DNA from: Asaia bogorensis
GTDB lineage: Bacteria; Pseudomonadota; Alphaproteobacteria; Acetobacterales; Acetobacteraceae
Direction: 5' to 3'
Assembly (NCBI GenBank): GCA_945868845.1
Contig: CAMBMS010000021.1
Coordinates: forward strand, 1-49,126
DNA: 49,126 bases
The position numbers and the translations under genes are program-made. Positions within the stretch are counted from its first letter, which is position 1. The number at the start of each line of letters is the position of its first letter. Below are positions 1 to 8,216 of this stretch, piece after piece. A model generated the notes under the pieces. That model made no database searches. It had not been told where the DNA came from and saw only the letters and a list, made by a program, of their open reading frames with translations.

Positions 1-259
1 GAATTAAATCCGCAAGGCACCGTCATCTGATGTACCCACCGGACGTGTCATAGAAACATGTCCCGAATGCCCATACACACTGAGATTCAAGGTAAATTCG
101 GCCGAGGCGTACAAGAAAACTCGCACTCATCCCGGGAATCCGGATTAAAATAGTGATTTATTTAGAGGTCCCCTAGCTTGACGGAGTGGTTTATCACCCG
201 GAACAATGACGCGGCGTGTCAAACAGTGTCATAAACACCAACAATCGGAGGAAATAACA

Positions 260-712
260 ATGGGCTTTAACCGCCGTCTCGCCTTGGCATCCGCTGGAGC
301 CTTGGCCACTACATCCCTGCTCACATCCCTGCCCGCCGGGGCGCAATCGGCGGATGACACCGCCGTTGCGCAAGCTTTGGAGGAGCTGCGCCTTGCCATG
401 CTAAAACCTGACAAAGCGGCGTTCGAGCGAATTTGTGCACCGCAACTCAGCTATGGCCATTCGGCTGGCAAGATTGAGACCAGGGCGGAATTCATCGCCG
501 CGTCCACCAGCGGCAAAAGCTCTTGGACCAGTCTGAATTTCGACAAGCGCAGCATCCAGATGGTTGGCAATAATGCAATTGGCCGCTTCATGCTGACCGG
601 GCAGACCCTGAGTGCAGGTAAGACCACCGACATCAATATTGGCATCCTGACCGTCTGGGTGAAGCAGGGAGGCAACTGGAAATTGCTGGCGCGGCAGGCT
701 TACCGAGTCTGA
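260..712 (+). CDS. secreted NTF2-like (SnoaL/DUF4440-type) protein
   Basis: A 150-residue protein of the nuclear-transport-factor-2-like fold. The start is the ATG preceded by a clean GGAGG at 247-251; an upstream in-frame ATG at 206 would add 18 residues with no ribosome site and would bury the signal peptide. Residues 1 to about 28 form an export signal with a twin Arg (NRR) and an Ala-rich hydrophobic run ending in PAGAQ, so Sec or possibly Tat export to the periplasm. The mature part has the typical alternation of this fold: an N-terminal helix (ALEELRLAMLKPD), a middle 'LSYGHSAG' strand and a C-terminal 'VWVKQGGNWKLLARQ' strand, as in DUF4440 proteins. Such domains bind small ligands or act as isomerases/hydrolases, and nothing here fixes a substrate. 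It stands alone, with an AT-rich leader of about 100 bases upstream. Family call is good; function unknown. Confidence 0.8.
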   Translation: MGFNRRLALASAGALATTSLLTSLPAGAQSADDTAVAQALEELRLAMLKPDKAAFERICAPQLSYGHSAGKIETRAEFIAASTSGKSSWTSLNFDKRSIQMVGNNAIGRFMLTGQTLSAGKTTDINIGILTVWVKQGGNWKLLARQAYRV

Positions 713-722
713 TGGTGGATAA

Positions 723-1157
723 TTAACGATCGGCGCGGTGGCGGACCACCGCGTCTTCGTTCCATTCTAGACTGAGTACCAGCGTGTCGGGCGGACTCCC
801 AAAGAGTGCGGCTTCCGAAGGGCGACGGAACCTGGCGCCCAGGTCTTTTGGGTATCCCTCCCTGTGGATCCCCCCACTGGAACTTTTGCGATTACCCGAA
901 CCCAGTCGCTTGGGGAGTTGGATGCTGTCGCGGTGTTCCATGCCACCTTCCAATAGGTAGCTGATAATCTTGATCCCGGCATGGAAATACGACTTGTTGC
1001 CGATCCCGCGCATGGTCTGGGAACGGTAGTGATCGACGAAGACGAACGGCCGGATCGTCTCACGGCCTGCTGTGGGCAATGTCCGGTGGAGCCGCATGCC
1101 GCGGTCATCGATCACGCGGTGAGTGACCAGAACCGTCTGGATGGCACGTTTCATCAT
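723..1157 (-). pseudogene. decayed pirin-family gene fragment
   Basis: Reading the minus strand from the ATG at 1157 gives about 144 residues that follow the first half of pirin: a 'RPFVFVDHY' strand, then 'SYLLEGGMEHRDS' matching the pirin core (TYLLEGEMxHRDS), then 'GGIHREGYPKDLG' matching the metal-site GIxHEExP region. Pirins are about 230-300 residues with two cupin domains, so the second domain is absent. The first metal-ligand pair of pirin (HPHxG) reads YFHAG here, and the stretch between the EHRDS and GGIH motifs is scrambled (Ser/Lys/Gly-rich where GDVQWMTAG is expected). I read this as a truncated, non-functional remnant, possibly with compensated frameshifts. It is convergent with the NTF2-like gene, 10 bases away. 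An alternative is a short diverged cupin that still folds. No other gene is seen between 1158 and 1405. Confidence 0.55.
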
Positions 1158-1405
1158 TGTCGATCCTGGTTCCTGCAGCACGATAGCAGCGAAGGCCACA
1201 CCCGCCCTGCCGTTCGGCCTGCGTTGGGAACACAGCGCGCGCTTCTCCCTTCCACGGCATCCGATCCATCGCATCTCCGACCATGTATGCAAAACTATCG
1301 TCCACCGCCGCCGCCGACCCACGGAACCCGCGTGGATGCTCCTTCGCTCCTTGCCCTCGGAGGGCCGTAGGCCGATGATTGCCCAGATCAACCAGGGAGG
1401 GATAG

Positions 1406-2149
1406 ATGAGACTGAAAGATAAGGTCGCAATCGTGACCGGCGGCGCGCATGGCATGGGCGAGGCGGAAGCCCGGTTATTCGCCAAGGAAGGCGCGGCAGT
1501 CGTCATCGCAGACTTACTCCAAAAAGAGGGCGAGGCTGTTGCCGCCGATATTTCGGCCAACCAGGGCCGGGCAACATTCGTGAAAACAGATGTGACGTCA
1601 GAAACGGCGTGGAACCATCTGATCGCGACCACCATCGCAACTTATGGCAGGCTCGATATCCTGGTGAACAACGCCGGTATCAGCGGCAGCTCAGTCGGAG
1701 ACGAACTGGCACTGGCGGGATGGGAAAAACTGATGGCGATCAATGCGACCAGCGTATTTTTGGGAACCACCCGCGCGGCAGCCGAGATGGCAAAGACCGG
1801 CGGCGGCTCGGTGGTTAATATTTCGTCCATCATGGGTTTCATCGGCGGCGCGGACAGCCATCCCGGCTACAGTGCGTCTAAGGGCGCGGTGCGTATCTTT
1901 ACCAAGACCGCTGCGGTGCGGTTCGGACCGACAGGCGTGCGAGTGAACTCCGTCCATCCAGGCTATTTGCCGCCGATGCTGAACAATACCAATGCCGCCG
2001 GACGCAACTCCAAGGCCGCTGTGACGCCACTGCGGCGCCTAGGGGAGGTGATGGACGTCGCCTATGGCGTGCTGTTCCTGGCTTCTGATGAGGCATCCTT
2101 CATCACTGGCACTGAACTGGTGATCGACGGCGGCTATATCGCGCAGTAA
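1406..2149 (+). CDS. short-chain dehydrogenase/reductase (SDR), NAD(H)-type
   Basis: A 247-residue classical SDR, full length for the family. The Rossmann glycine motif TGGAHGMG lies at residues 11-18, the NNAG motif at 88-91, the catalytic Ser at 140/141, and Tyr155 and Lys159 in the YSASK motif. An Asp at the end of the second strand (VIAD, residue 36) favours NAD(H) over NADP(H). The C-terminal 'FITGTELVIDGGY' is the usual SDR end. The start has a strong GGGAGGGAT ribosome site 5 bases upstream. SDRs of this type oxidise secondary alcohols or reduce ketones; the closest generic names would be 3-alpha(or 20-beta)-hydroxysteroid or cyclopentanol dehydrogenase, but substrate cannot be told from sequence. 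It is followed 312 bases later by an aldolase, which may belong to the same catabolic route. Confidence 0.9.
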   Translation: MRLKDKVAIVTGGAHGMGEAEARLFAKEGAAVVIADLLQKEGEAVAADISANQGRATFVKTDVTSETAWNHLIATTIATYGRLDILVNNAGISGSSVGDELALAGWEKLMAINATSVFLGTTRAAAEMAKTGGGSVVNISSIMGFIGGADSHPGYSASKGAVRIFTKTAAVRFGPTGVRVNSVHPGYLPPMLNNTNAAGRNSKAAVTPLRRLGEVMDVAYGVLFLASDEASFITGTELVIDGGYIAQ

Positions 2150-2460
2150 GCGGCGACTGTCTTTGTCCGCACCATCATCCTTGGGAACGAAGGTGTCGGT
2201 ACGCTGCCGCTGCATCCGGATGATTTATCCATAGCAGGACGCCCATGCTGACTGTCATTCTTAAGAACGCCTTACTTGGCGCCATAATTCCTGATATTGC
2301 TCTGAGCCAGCCGCTCAGCCAGGTGACATGAATTTGGGATCTAATCCCACTTGATGCATAGTAGGACCCGCGTGGTCTTCGCCCGGCTCAGGCAGCGAAT
2401 TCGGGACTGAGAGCATGTAACCCGTCCGTGGGACCCACGAACGACAACAGAGGTGCGACG
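2150..2460. other. intergenic, no gene recognised
   Basis: No convincing coding frame lies between the SDR and the aldolase. The only structure noted is a short perfect inverted repeat, CGTGGG-A-CCCACG, at 2427-2439, about 20 bases before the aldolase start. It could be a small operator or part of a leader. The rest shows nothing recognisable. Confidence 0.5.
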
Positions 2461-3228
2461 ATGCGACCGAACAAGATCAAACAGATGTGGCAAGCCAGAC
2501 ACTGCGTGACGTTGGGCTGGCTTTCCGTGTCTCACGGGTTCACGGCCGAGGTCATGGCGCGGCAGGGTTTCGATGCGCTATGCGTCGATCTGCAGCATGG
2601 CACCTCCGAAATGAAAGATGTCGGGCCCATGTTGCAGGCGATCTCGCAGACCGATACGGTGCCGGTCGTGCGGGTCGCGTGGAACGAGCCGGCGGCCATC
2701 ATGAAGGCCTTGGACCTCGGCGCCTATGCGATCATCGTGCCGCTGGTGAATAACGCTGCGGAAGCGGCAATGGCGGTGGCCGCGTGCCGCTATCCGCCGG
2801 TCGGCATCCGCTCGAACGGGCCGGTGCGTGCAGTGTATTATGGTGGCGCCGACTACGTGGCCAACGCTAACGACGAAATCGTTGTCATGGCCATGATCGA
2901 GACGAAGGAAGGGATCGCCAACCTCGATGCGATCTGCGCCACGCCGGGCCTTGACGCCGTCTATATCGGGCCGGCCGACCTTTCCTTCGCGCTGGGCATG
3001 GCGCCGCGCGCCGATAACCCCGACCCGCTGCATCTCGCCACCTGCGACAAGATCTTGGCGGCGGCGCACAGGCACGGCATCAAATGCGTCATGCACTGCG
3101 CCGGCGCGGCGTTCGCAGCAGGCGCGGTGAAGCGCGGCTTCGACATGGTGATGCTGACATCCGATCTGTCGTGCATGGTCGCCGGCGCAAAGGCGCAGCT
3201 CGACGAGCTGAAGTCCAAGACGGTCTGA
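2461..3228 (+). CDS. HpcH/HpaI-family class II aldolase
   Basis: A 255-residue member of the HpcH/HpaI aldolase family (4-hydroxy-2-oxoheptanedioate / 2-keto-3-deoxy-L-rhamnonate aldolase type), which cleaves 2-keto-3-deoxy acids to pyruvate plus an aldehyde using a divalent metal. Visible active-site elements are the base His47 in VDLQHG, Arg71 in the RVAWNE strand, metal-ligand Glu147 in 'AMIETKEG' and Asp173 in 'YIGPADLS'. The start chosen is the ATG at 2461 after an AGAGG ribosome site; an upstream in-frame ATG at 2428 overlaps a small palindrome and lacks one. Length matches the family. It may work with the SDR upstream in sugar-acid or hydroxy-keto-acid breakdown, but spacing (312 bases) suggests separate transcription. 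Exact substrate is not determinable. Confidence 0.88.
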   Translation: MRPNKIKQMWQARHCVTLGWLSVSHGFTAEVMARQGFDALCVDLQHGTSEMKDVGPMLQAISQTDTVPVVRVAWNEPAAIMKALDLGAYAIIVPLVNNAAEAAMAVAACRYPPVGIRSNGPVRAVYYGGADYVANANDEIVVMAMIETKEGIANLDAICATPGLDAVYIGPADLSFALGMAPRADNPDPLHLATCDKILAAAHRHGIKCVMHCAGAAFAAGAVKRGFDMVMLTSDLSCMVAGAKAQLDELKSKTV

Positions 3229-3250
3229 ACGCGACCGGCGCGGCCGAGCT

Positions 3251-3280
3251 ACTCCCCGATCTTTGGAAAGATTTCGGAGT
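3251..3280 (+). terminator. possible hairpin terminator after the aldolase gene
   Basis: Arms ACTCCCCGATCTTT and AAAGATTTCGGAGT can pair at 11 of 14 positions around a GG loop, 23 bases after the aldolase stop. There is only a short T-run downstream (GATTT). Plausible but imperfect. Confidence 0.35.
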
Positions 3281-3304
3281 GATTTAAGCTACGCCCCCGT
3301 CAGC

Positions 3305-3640
3305 TGATTGGTCTCGTTGCTGTTGAAGTAGACTACGGCGGGCCGTTGTCCACGATGAGCGGCGTGGGGCCGCTGATGGTTGTAGAAGGTGATCCAGCGC
3401 CCGACGCCTGCCTTGACCTACGATCCGGTTTCTTAAGCATGCAGATAGTTGCACTCATACTTCAAGGATTACCTCAGGCCCTCGATGAAGATGTTGTCGA
3501 AATAGCGCCCCTTGCCATCCATCGAGATCCGGCAACCGACCCTTTGCAGCCGGTCGGTCCAAGCGAGGGACGTGATCTGGCTGCCCTGATTCGTGTTCAA
3601 GAATTCGGGCGGGCCCGTGTCTCTTGCCCGGCTTCCTTCT
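3305..3640 (-). pseudogene. IS3-family transposase (orfB) 3' remnant with three nonsense codons
   Basis: The minus strand encodes the C-terminal part of an IS3-family DDE transposase: PPEFLNTNQGSQITSLAWT (second catalytic Asp region reads NTNQG where NTDQG is usual), then 'ISMDGKGRYFDNIFIEGL', 'SLKYECNYLHA', 'ETGS' and 'WITFYNHQRPHAA', ending 'AVVYFNSNETNQ'. All of this lies in one frame, interrupted by TAA at 3469-3471, TAA at 3433-3435 and TAG at 3418-3420, two of them where Trp codons normally stand. The catalytic Asp of NTDQG is replaced by Asn as well. The N-terminal two thirds are missing upstream of about 3640. No terminal inverted repeats were found. Clearly dead. Confidence 0.8.
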
Positions 3641-3787
3641 CCTCCAGGGTCCAAACTAAAATAGTCGATAGACCACTCTGAAGGGGCAGATCACAACCAC
3701 CATCATCGACAGCTGGATGTCTCGAACCGCGAAAAATATCCGAGTTCGATATAAGTGGTCCGAGGATGCCTGAACCCCTATCAGTTG

Positions 3788-3920
3788 GGTTTTATGAAGG
3801 AGGGAGGAGGTACAGTTTTCCACATCACCTTACCCCCTTCTTCGTAAGAACCAAGTTAATGGGCTCTAAGGGGGCATCGCCCTTAGCGCGGAACGGGGAA
3901 GCGCCCCGACCTTACTTCCG
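3788..3920. repeat. structured repeat, copy A
   Basis: About 133 bp homologous to 38269-38406, in the same orientation. Elements in order: an imperfect long hairpin with arms at 3788-3804 and 3835-3852 (16 pairs, two G-U, one bulge), a small hairpin around AAGGGGGC-ATC-GCCCTT at about 3867-3884, and a third with GGGG and CCCC arms at about 3894-3907, followed by GACCTT-A-CTTCCG. It sits about 105 bases beyond the 3' end of the liv cluster. Sequence differs from the other copy at roughly a third of positions while the pairing is kept. An ORF running through it into the permease gene on the plus strand is not supported. Confidence 0.65.
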
Positions 3921-4024
3921 GCAAATCCTGCTCAACAGAACCCGATATAATTCATTGCTGGCCGAACAGGGGCGCGGGCTGGCGCCAACGGAGCGTCAGT
4001 GGCGAATGATCTGGATCGGCTCCG

Positions 4025-4942
4025 TCACACCCGCGCCGCTGTGCGTTCGCCGAACAATCCTTGTGGGCGCAGCCACAGCGCGCCCAGCAGCAGCAGGCTG
4101 GACACAACGATCGACACGCCGGAGCCCAGCACTGGGTCGAGGTATCCCGATGCCAGGCTGTCAGCTACGCCGATTACCATGGCGCCGACGATGCAGCCGG
4201 GGATCGAATTCAAGCCGCCGATGATGACGATGGGAAACACCTTCAGCCCCACCAGCGCGGTGCCGAACCCTCCGCCGGAGACGATGCTCCATAGTACCCC
4301 CGCCACAACCGCAATGATCGCCGCCAACCCCCAGCTCAACGCCACGTGCCGCTCGACATCTATGCCGACGGACGCCGCCACCCGTGGATCAGCCGCGATC
4401 GCGCGCAGCGCCAGCCCCGTGCGGGTGCGCTGGTAGAACCAGCTCACCGCCACGACGCAGAACGCAGCGACTGCGGCCGAAAATAGCCGCTCCGGCGGCA
4501 GGACCAAGCCGGATATCTCGATGTAATCCGCATCGACCGGCGAAGCGATCGCATTCGGCGTACTCTTGAAGATGATCGGCCCGACCCCGCGCAACAGCGT
4601 ACCCAGGCCAAGCGTCAGCATGATCATCGGCATCATCGACCACCCGGTCGCGGCGCGGCGCATCATGGGCCGCAGCGCCACGCGGGTGAAAATAACGGCC
4701 AGCGCGACCAGCGCCAGCGCTGCGAACCCCACCGCAAGCAGCAATCCCGCAACCCCGGCGCGCGCCAGGCCGAAACCATGCAGAAAGCTGGAGGTTAGCA
4801 GCGCGCCGAACATCATCCATTCGCCGATAGCGAAATGAATCGCACGCGATGATTTATAAACGACCACGAATGTCAGCGCGACCAGCGCATAGATGGCACC
4901 CGCCAGTGCCCCATACACGACCAGCCAGACGAAATATCCCAC
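4025..4942 (-). CDS. livH: branched-chain amino acid-type ABC permease (LivH family), second copy
   Basis: A 305-residue inner-membrane permease of the LivH type with about eight hydrophobic segments, the N-terminal 'GALAGAIYALVALTFVVVYKSS..IHFAIGE' block and the C-terminal 'VGLKVFPIVIIGGLNSIPG' loop that docks on the ATPase. It would form half of the membrane channel of a Liv (HAAT) importer. Translation begins at a GTG, 24 bases after the livF stop. It is the last gene of the seven-gene minus-strand cluster and the second LivH-type permease in it; the two differ widely (for example IHFAIGE here against INFAQGE in the other). It could pair with the single LivM to make an alternative channel, or partner a permease elsewhere. 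Family certain, substrate unknown. Confidence 0.9.
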   Translation of the reverse strand: MGYFVWLVVYGALAGAIYALVALTFVVVYKSSRAIHFAIGEWMMFGALLTSSFLHGFGLARAGVAGLLLAVGFAALALVALAVIFTRVALRPMMRRAATGWSMMPMIMLTLGLGTLLRGVGPIIFKSTPNAIASPVDADYIEISGLVLPPERLFSAAVAAFCVVAVSWFYQRTRTGLALRAIAADPRVAASVGIDVERHVALSWGLAAIIAVVAGVLWSIVSGGGFGTALVGLKVFPIVIIGGLNSIPGCIVGAMVIGVADSLASGYLDPVLGSGVSIVVSSLLLLGALWLRPQGLFGERTAARV

Positions 4943-4966
4943 GACCCCGTTCGGCCGACGGGATCG

Positions 4967-5761
4967 TCAGGCCAGCCAACGCTGGCGGCGGCGGCTACGC
5001 TTGACGTCGCGATAGGAACGGCGCGTGCCCGCGTCGTTCAGGCCAAGATAGGACTCGCGGATTTCCGCATTTTCGCGCAACTCCGCTGCCGACCCTTCTA
5101 AAGCGATGCGTCCAGTTTCCATGACATAGGCATGATCAGCAATCGCCAATGCCAGTGCCGCGTTCTGCTCGACTAGCAGTATCGTACGGTTCCCCTCGTC
5201 GCGCAGCCGCGCAATGATCCGAAAGATATTCTCCACGATCAGCGGCGCTAGGCCGAGCGAGGGCTCGTCAAACAGGATAACACTCGGATCCGACATCAGC
5301 GCCCGTCCGATGGCGAGCATCTGCTGCTCGCCCCCCGAAAGATAGCCGGCAGCCTGGCGGCGGCGCTCCTTCAGAAGGGGAAAGTACGTATAGACCTCTT
5401 CGATGCTGCCGCGGATCTTCGGCAAATTCGACCGCGTATGCGCGCCGACGATCAGATTTTCCTCGACGGACAACCCCTCGAACACGCGCCGCCCTTCGAA
5501 CACCTGCGCGACGCCGCCGGCGACGATATCGTGCGGCCCCATATGGTCCAGCCGCTTGCCATCCAACTCAATGCTGCCATGCGTCACCGCCCCGCGCTCG
5601 GCGGCGAGTAGCCCAGAAATGGCCTTCAGGGTCGTGGTCTTGCCGGCACCATTGGCGCCCAGCAGGGTGGTGATCTTGCCATTATGCGCAGTGAAGGAAA
5701 CGCCCTTCAACACCAGGATGGTTCCGTCAAACACGACCTCGATGTTGTTTACGTTGAGCAT
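4967..5761 (-). CDS. livF: branched-chain amino acid-type ABC ATP-binding protein (LivF)
   Basis: A 264-residue ATPase subunit of the Liv importer class. Walker A GANGAGKT at residues 35-42, the LSGGEQQ signature at 141-147, Walker B VILFDEP at 161-167, and the switch His position is occupied as usual for LivF (LLVEQN). Residues beyond about 245 form a basic tail (YRDVKRSRRRQRW) commonly found in LivF proteins of aromatic-acid/benzoate-linked clusters. It lies between the substrate-binding protein gene (75 bases upstream) and the extra permease (24 bases downstream), all on the minus strand, so the ATPase is likely cotranscribed with the rest. It powers uptake together with LivG. Confidence 0.95.
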   Translation of the reverse strand: MLNVNNIEVVFDGTILVLKGVSFTAHNGKITTLLGANGAGKTTTLKAISGLLAAERGAVTHGSIELDGKRLDHMGPHDIVAGGVAQVFEGRRVFEGLSVEENLIVGAHTRSNLPKIRGSIEEVYTYFPLLKERRRQAAGYLSGGEQQMLAIGRALMSDPSVILFDEPSLGLAPLIVENIFRIIARLRDEGNRTILLVEQNAALALAIADHAYVMETGRIALEGSAAELRENAEIRESYLGLNDAGTRRSYRDVKRSRRRQRWLA

Positions 5762-5835
5762 GGTCTGATCCCGAAAAAGAAGACGAGAAACAAGATAGGC
5801 GCCGAGCCGGCTGCGTCCGCCGGCCCGGCCATAGC

Positions 5836-7092
5836 TTAGCCGCCGGCCTTTACGTGCCGCAGAACCAACTCGCGATAGCCACGCATCCAGTCCCCGTCTG
5901 CCACATACTTGCCCCCTTTAATCTGGAAGATCCTTACCCAGCCACCACCTTCGTGGTCTTCGGGTGTGATTTCCATTGGGCCCATGATACCGCCTAGGGT
6001 AAAGTTTTTGATGCTTTCAAAGCCCTGTCTTACCTCTACGCCAGTAGGCTGCTTGCCACCATTAGCGGCGATCGCAAGACGAATCGCTTCGACATGCAGG
6101 GAGACATTCTGGACGCCGCGGTTGTAGTAGGTGGTGTTATTCATCACCGATGCATCCTTGCCGTTCTTCTTGTACATGGCGCGGATTTCGTCCAGGATCG
6201 GATAATCCGGGCCCACGCCCGTGAATTGCATGGTGTAGTAGCCTTCCACCGCATCCATGCCACCACCCGCGGCGATATCGGCTTCCGAAGCGGCCCATAC
6301 CAGCCCGAGCACTTTATTCAGAGGGAAGCCGGAGCGCTTCATTTCTTTCATCATCACCGCCGGTGCGCGACCGAACAGATGGGCGATCACGAAGTCCGGC
6401 TTGTAGCGGCGCGAGATATCCAGAATCTGCGCGCCCATTTCGATTCCAGGCGCGGGCACCGCGAAGGTACGCAATTCGAACCCTTCCAGGGCATGAATGT
6501 CCTTGATGACGGGCAGTGGTTCCATGCCGGCGGGGTTGTCGTAATAAAGATAGGCGATCTTCTTGCCCGCTAGTTTGCCGCCCAGCTTGCGCTTGGCGAA
6601 TTCCATCGCGGCCCCGCCTTGCGACCAATAAGTAGCTGCTGCCGGGAACACGTAAGGATATGCTTTGCCGTCTGCCGCAGCGGCCGAGCCAAAGCCCGGC
6701 GAGGTCCCGGGGATCCGGGCTTGCTCCAGACGCGGTCGTAGCGCCAGCGCCTGCGGAGTACCCCAGATCAGGTAGGATACGACCCCCATCTGCCGATGAC
6801 GCTCGAAAGCCTCGATAGCCGGCGGAACCTGATAGTTGTTGTCGATCTCATTGAGAACGATTTTGTAACCGCCGACACCGCCTTTGGAATTGATCACTTC
6901 AACATAGTCGTGCTCGGCCGGACAGAAGGTAGTTCCCGTGATCTGCGTTGGGCCAGTGCGGTCGCACTGCATTCCAATAAGGATTTCACCCTTGAATTGC
7001 TGCGCCGCTGCCGGTGACCCAATCAGGCCCATTGCGATGCTGCCACCAAACAGCAAAGCCGCTCTTGGTAAGACTCGTCTTGTTATCAGCAT
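5836..7092 (-). CDS. ABC transporter periplasmic substrate-binding protein (LivK-like)
   Basis: A 418-residue type I periplasmic binding protein. The N-terminus carries a signal peptide with a twin Arg (ITRRVLPRAALLF) and a cut site after PAAA near residue 31. The mature domain starts with 'GEILIGMQCDRTGPTQ', has 'YVEVINSKGGVGGYKI' and an IWGTPQALA loop, as in the subgroup of Liv-type receptors tied to aromatic or acyl substrates. The ribosome site is GGGAGAG, seven bases before the ATG. It delivers substrate to the LivH/LivM channel. It sits in the middle of the cluster between livM and livF. Its length is above that of classical LivK (about 370), matching the larger variants found beside AMP-binding genes, which suggests an aromatic or branched organic acid rather than leucine as ligand (inference). 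Confidence 0.9.
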   Translation of the reverse strand: MLITRRVLPRAALLFGGSIAMGLIGSPAAAQQFKGEILIGMQCDRTGPTQITGTTFCPAEHDYVEVINSKGGVGGYKIVLNEIDNNYQVPPAIEAFERHRQMGVVSYLIWGTPQALALRPRLEQARIPGTSPGFGSAAAADGKAYPYVFPAAATYWSQGGAAMEFAKRKLGGKLAGKKIAYLYYDNPAGMEPLPVIKDIHALEGFELRTFAVPAPGIEMGAQILDISRRYKPDFVIAHLFGRAPAVMMKEMKRSGFPLNKVLGLVWAASEADIAAGGGMDAVEGYYTMQFTGVGPDYPILDEIRAMYKKNGKDASVMNNTTYYNRGVQNVSLHVEAIRLAIAANGGKQPTGVEVRQGFESIKNFTLGGIMGPMEITPEDHEGGGWVRIFQIKGGKYVADGDWMRGYRELVLRHVKAGG

Positions 7093-7118
7093 GTCTACTC
7101 TCCCTGTTGTTTCCTGAG

Positions 7119-8186
7119 TTAGTATGAGAACGGCCAGGTACGGAAATAGGCACGTACCTTACGCCAGAGCCGGTTCAAACCTTCCGGCTCTACGACGAGA
7201 AAGAAGAGAATCAGCCCACCGAAGATCGCGAGCCGGAGACTGGGTACGATATTTGCTAACGCCGAAGCGTCCATGAAATAACCGCCGAAGGCTTCCAGAA
7301 ACCGGCGTACTAGGATCGGCAGCAAAGTCACGAAGATGGCGCCAAACACCGGTCCAAGCGGCGAGCCGAGGCCACCAATGATGATCATTGCCAGGAAGTC
7401 AATCGAAACCAGGAGTGAAAATTGCTCATAGTTGGCGATGCCAAAAAGGTACGTGTAGAGCACGCCCGCCACGCCGGCATAGAAGGACGAGATCGCGAAG
7501 GCATATAGTTTGTAGCGCGCGATGTTAATGCCAATAATTTCGGCGGCGATGTCCTGGTCGCGGATGGCGATGAAGGCGCGGCCGATGCGGCTACGGATCA
7601 GGTTAGCAGTGCCCACCAGGGCAAGGACCACGAAGGCCATTAGGAAGTAATAGATCTGCCAGTGCTGGGTCAATGACACGCCGAATACGCTGGGCGCCGG
7701 CATTTGGATGGTCGATTGCGCACCACCGGAAATAGCCGGCACATGGTTAATGGTCCATTCGATGATCAACTGCGCCGCCAGGGTCGCGATGGCGAGGTAA
7801 AGGCCCTTAACGCGCAGGGACGGAATACCAACCATTGTGCCGATCAGGGCGGCCATGAGACCACCGGACGGAACGGCGACCCAGAACGGCATGTCCAGCC
7901 GTGAGACGAGGTTAGCGCCCATATAGGCACCCACCGACATAAAGGCGCCGTGACCGATAGAGACCTGATCTGTATAGCCGACCAGGATATTCAGCCCCAC
8001 GGCGCCAACGATGGCGACCAGAATTAGGTTCGTCACTGAAATGGCGTATTCGCCGGCAAAAAATGGAAAAATGGCAAGGGCCAGCACACCCACCAACGCC
8101 AAGCCAATCCGCGTGTTGGGGAGTGGCAGCATCGCCATGTCAGCGGCGTAGGTGGTCTTAAAAACCCCCGACTCGCGGTAGAACAT
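7119..8186 (-). CDS. livM: branched-chain amino acid-type ABC permease (LivM)
   Basis: A 355-residue LivM-type inner-membrane permease with about ten hydrophobic segments. Recognisable blocks are 'VGLNILVGYTDQVSIGHGAFMSVGAYMGA' near residues 63-91, where the GQVSLGHAAF-like element reads DQVSIGHGAF, and the cytoplasmic 'AIRDQDIAAEIIGINIARYKL' and 'IIGGLGSPLGPV' loops. With LivH it makes the heterodimeric channel. It is 30 bases downstream of livH and 26 upstream of the binding protein gene. A roughly 25-residue extension precedes the first membrane segment; the start could be the internal ATG at residue 17 or 19, but the first ATG is used. Confidence 0.93.
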   Translation of the reverse strand: MFYRESGVFKTTYAADMAMLPLPNTRIGLALVGVLALAIFPFFAGEYAISVTNLILVAIVGAVGLNILVGYTDQVSIGHGAFMSVGAYMGANLVSRLDMPFWVAVPSGGLMAALIGTMVGIPSLRVKGLYLAIATLAAQLIIEWTINHVPAISGGAQSTIQMPAPSVFGVSLTQHWQIYYFLMAFVVLALVGTANLIRSRIGRAFIAIRDQDIAAEIIGINIARYKLYAFAISSFYAGVAGVLYTYLFGIANYEQFSLLVSIDFLAMIIIGGLGSPLGPVFGAIFVTLLPILVRRFLEAFGGYFMDASALANIVPSLRLAIFGGLILFFLVVEPEGLNRLWRKVRAYFRTWPFSY

Positions 8187-8216
8187 TGTTTGACTCTTTT
8201 CCTGTTCGAGGTCTTG

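Noticed and set aside
981-1370. Plus-strand open frame opposite the pirin remnant
   Set aside because: The pirin-like motifs are on the other strand; this frame shows only shadow composition.
3766-4224. Plus-strand 152-codon open frame next to the liv cluster
   Set aside because: It runs through structured repeat A and then antisense to the permease gene; no family motif and no conserved start.
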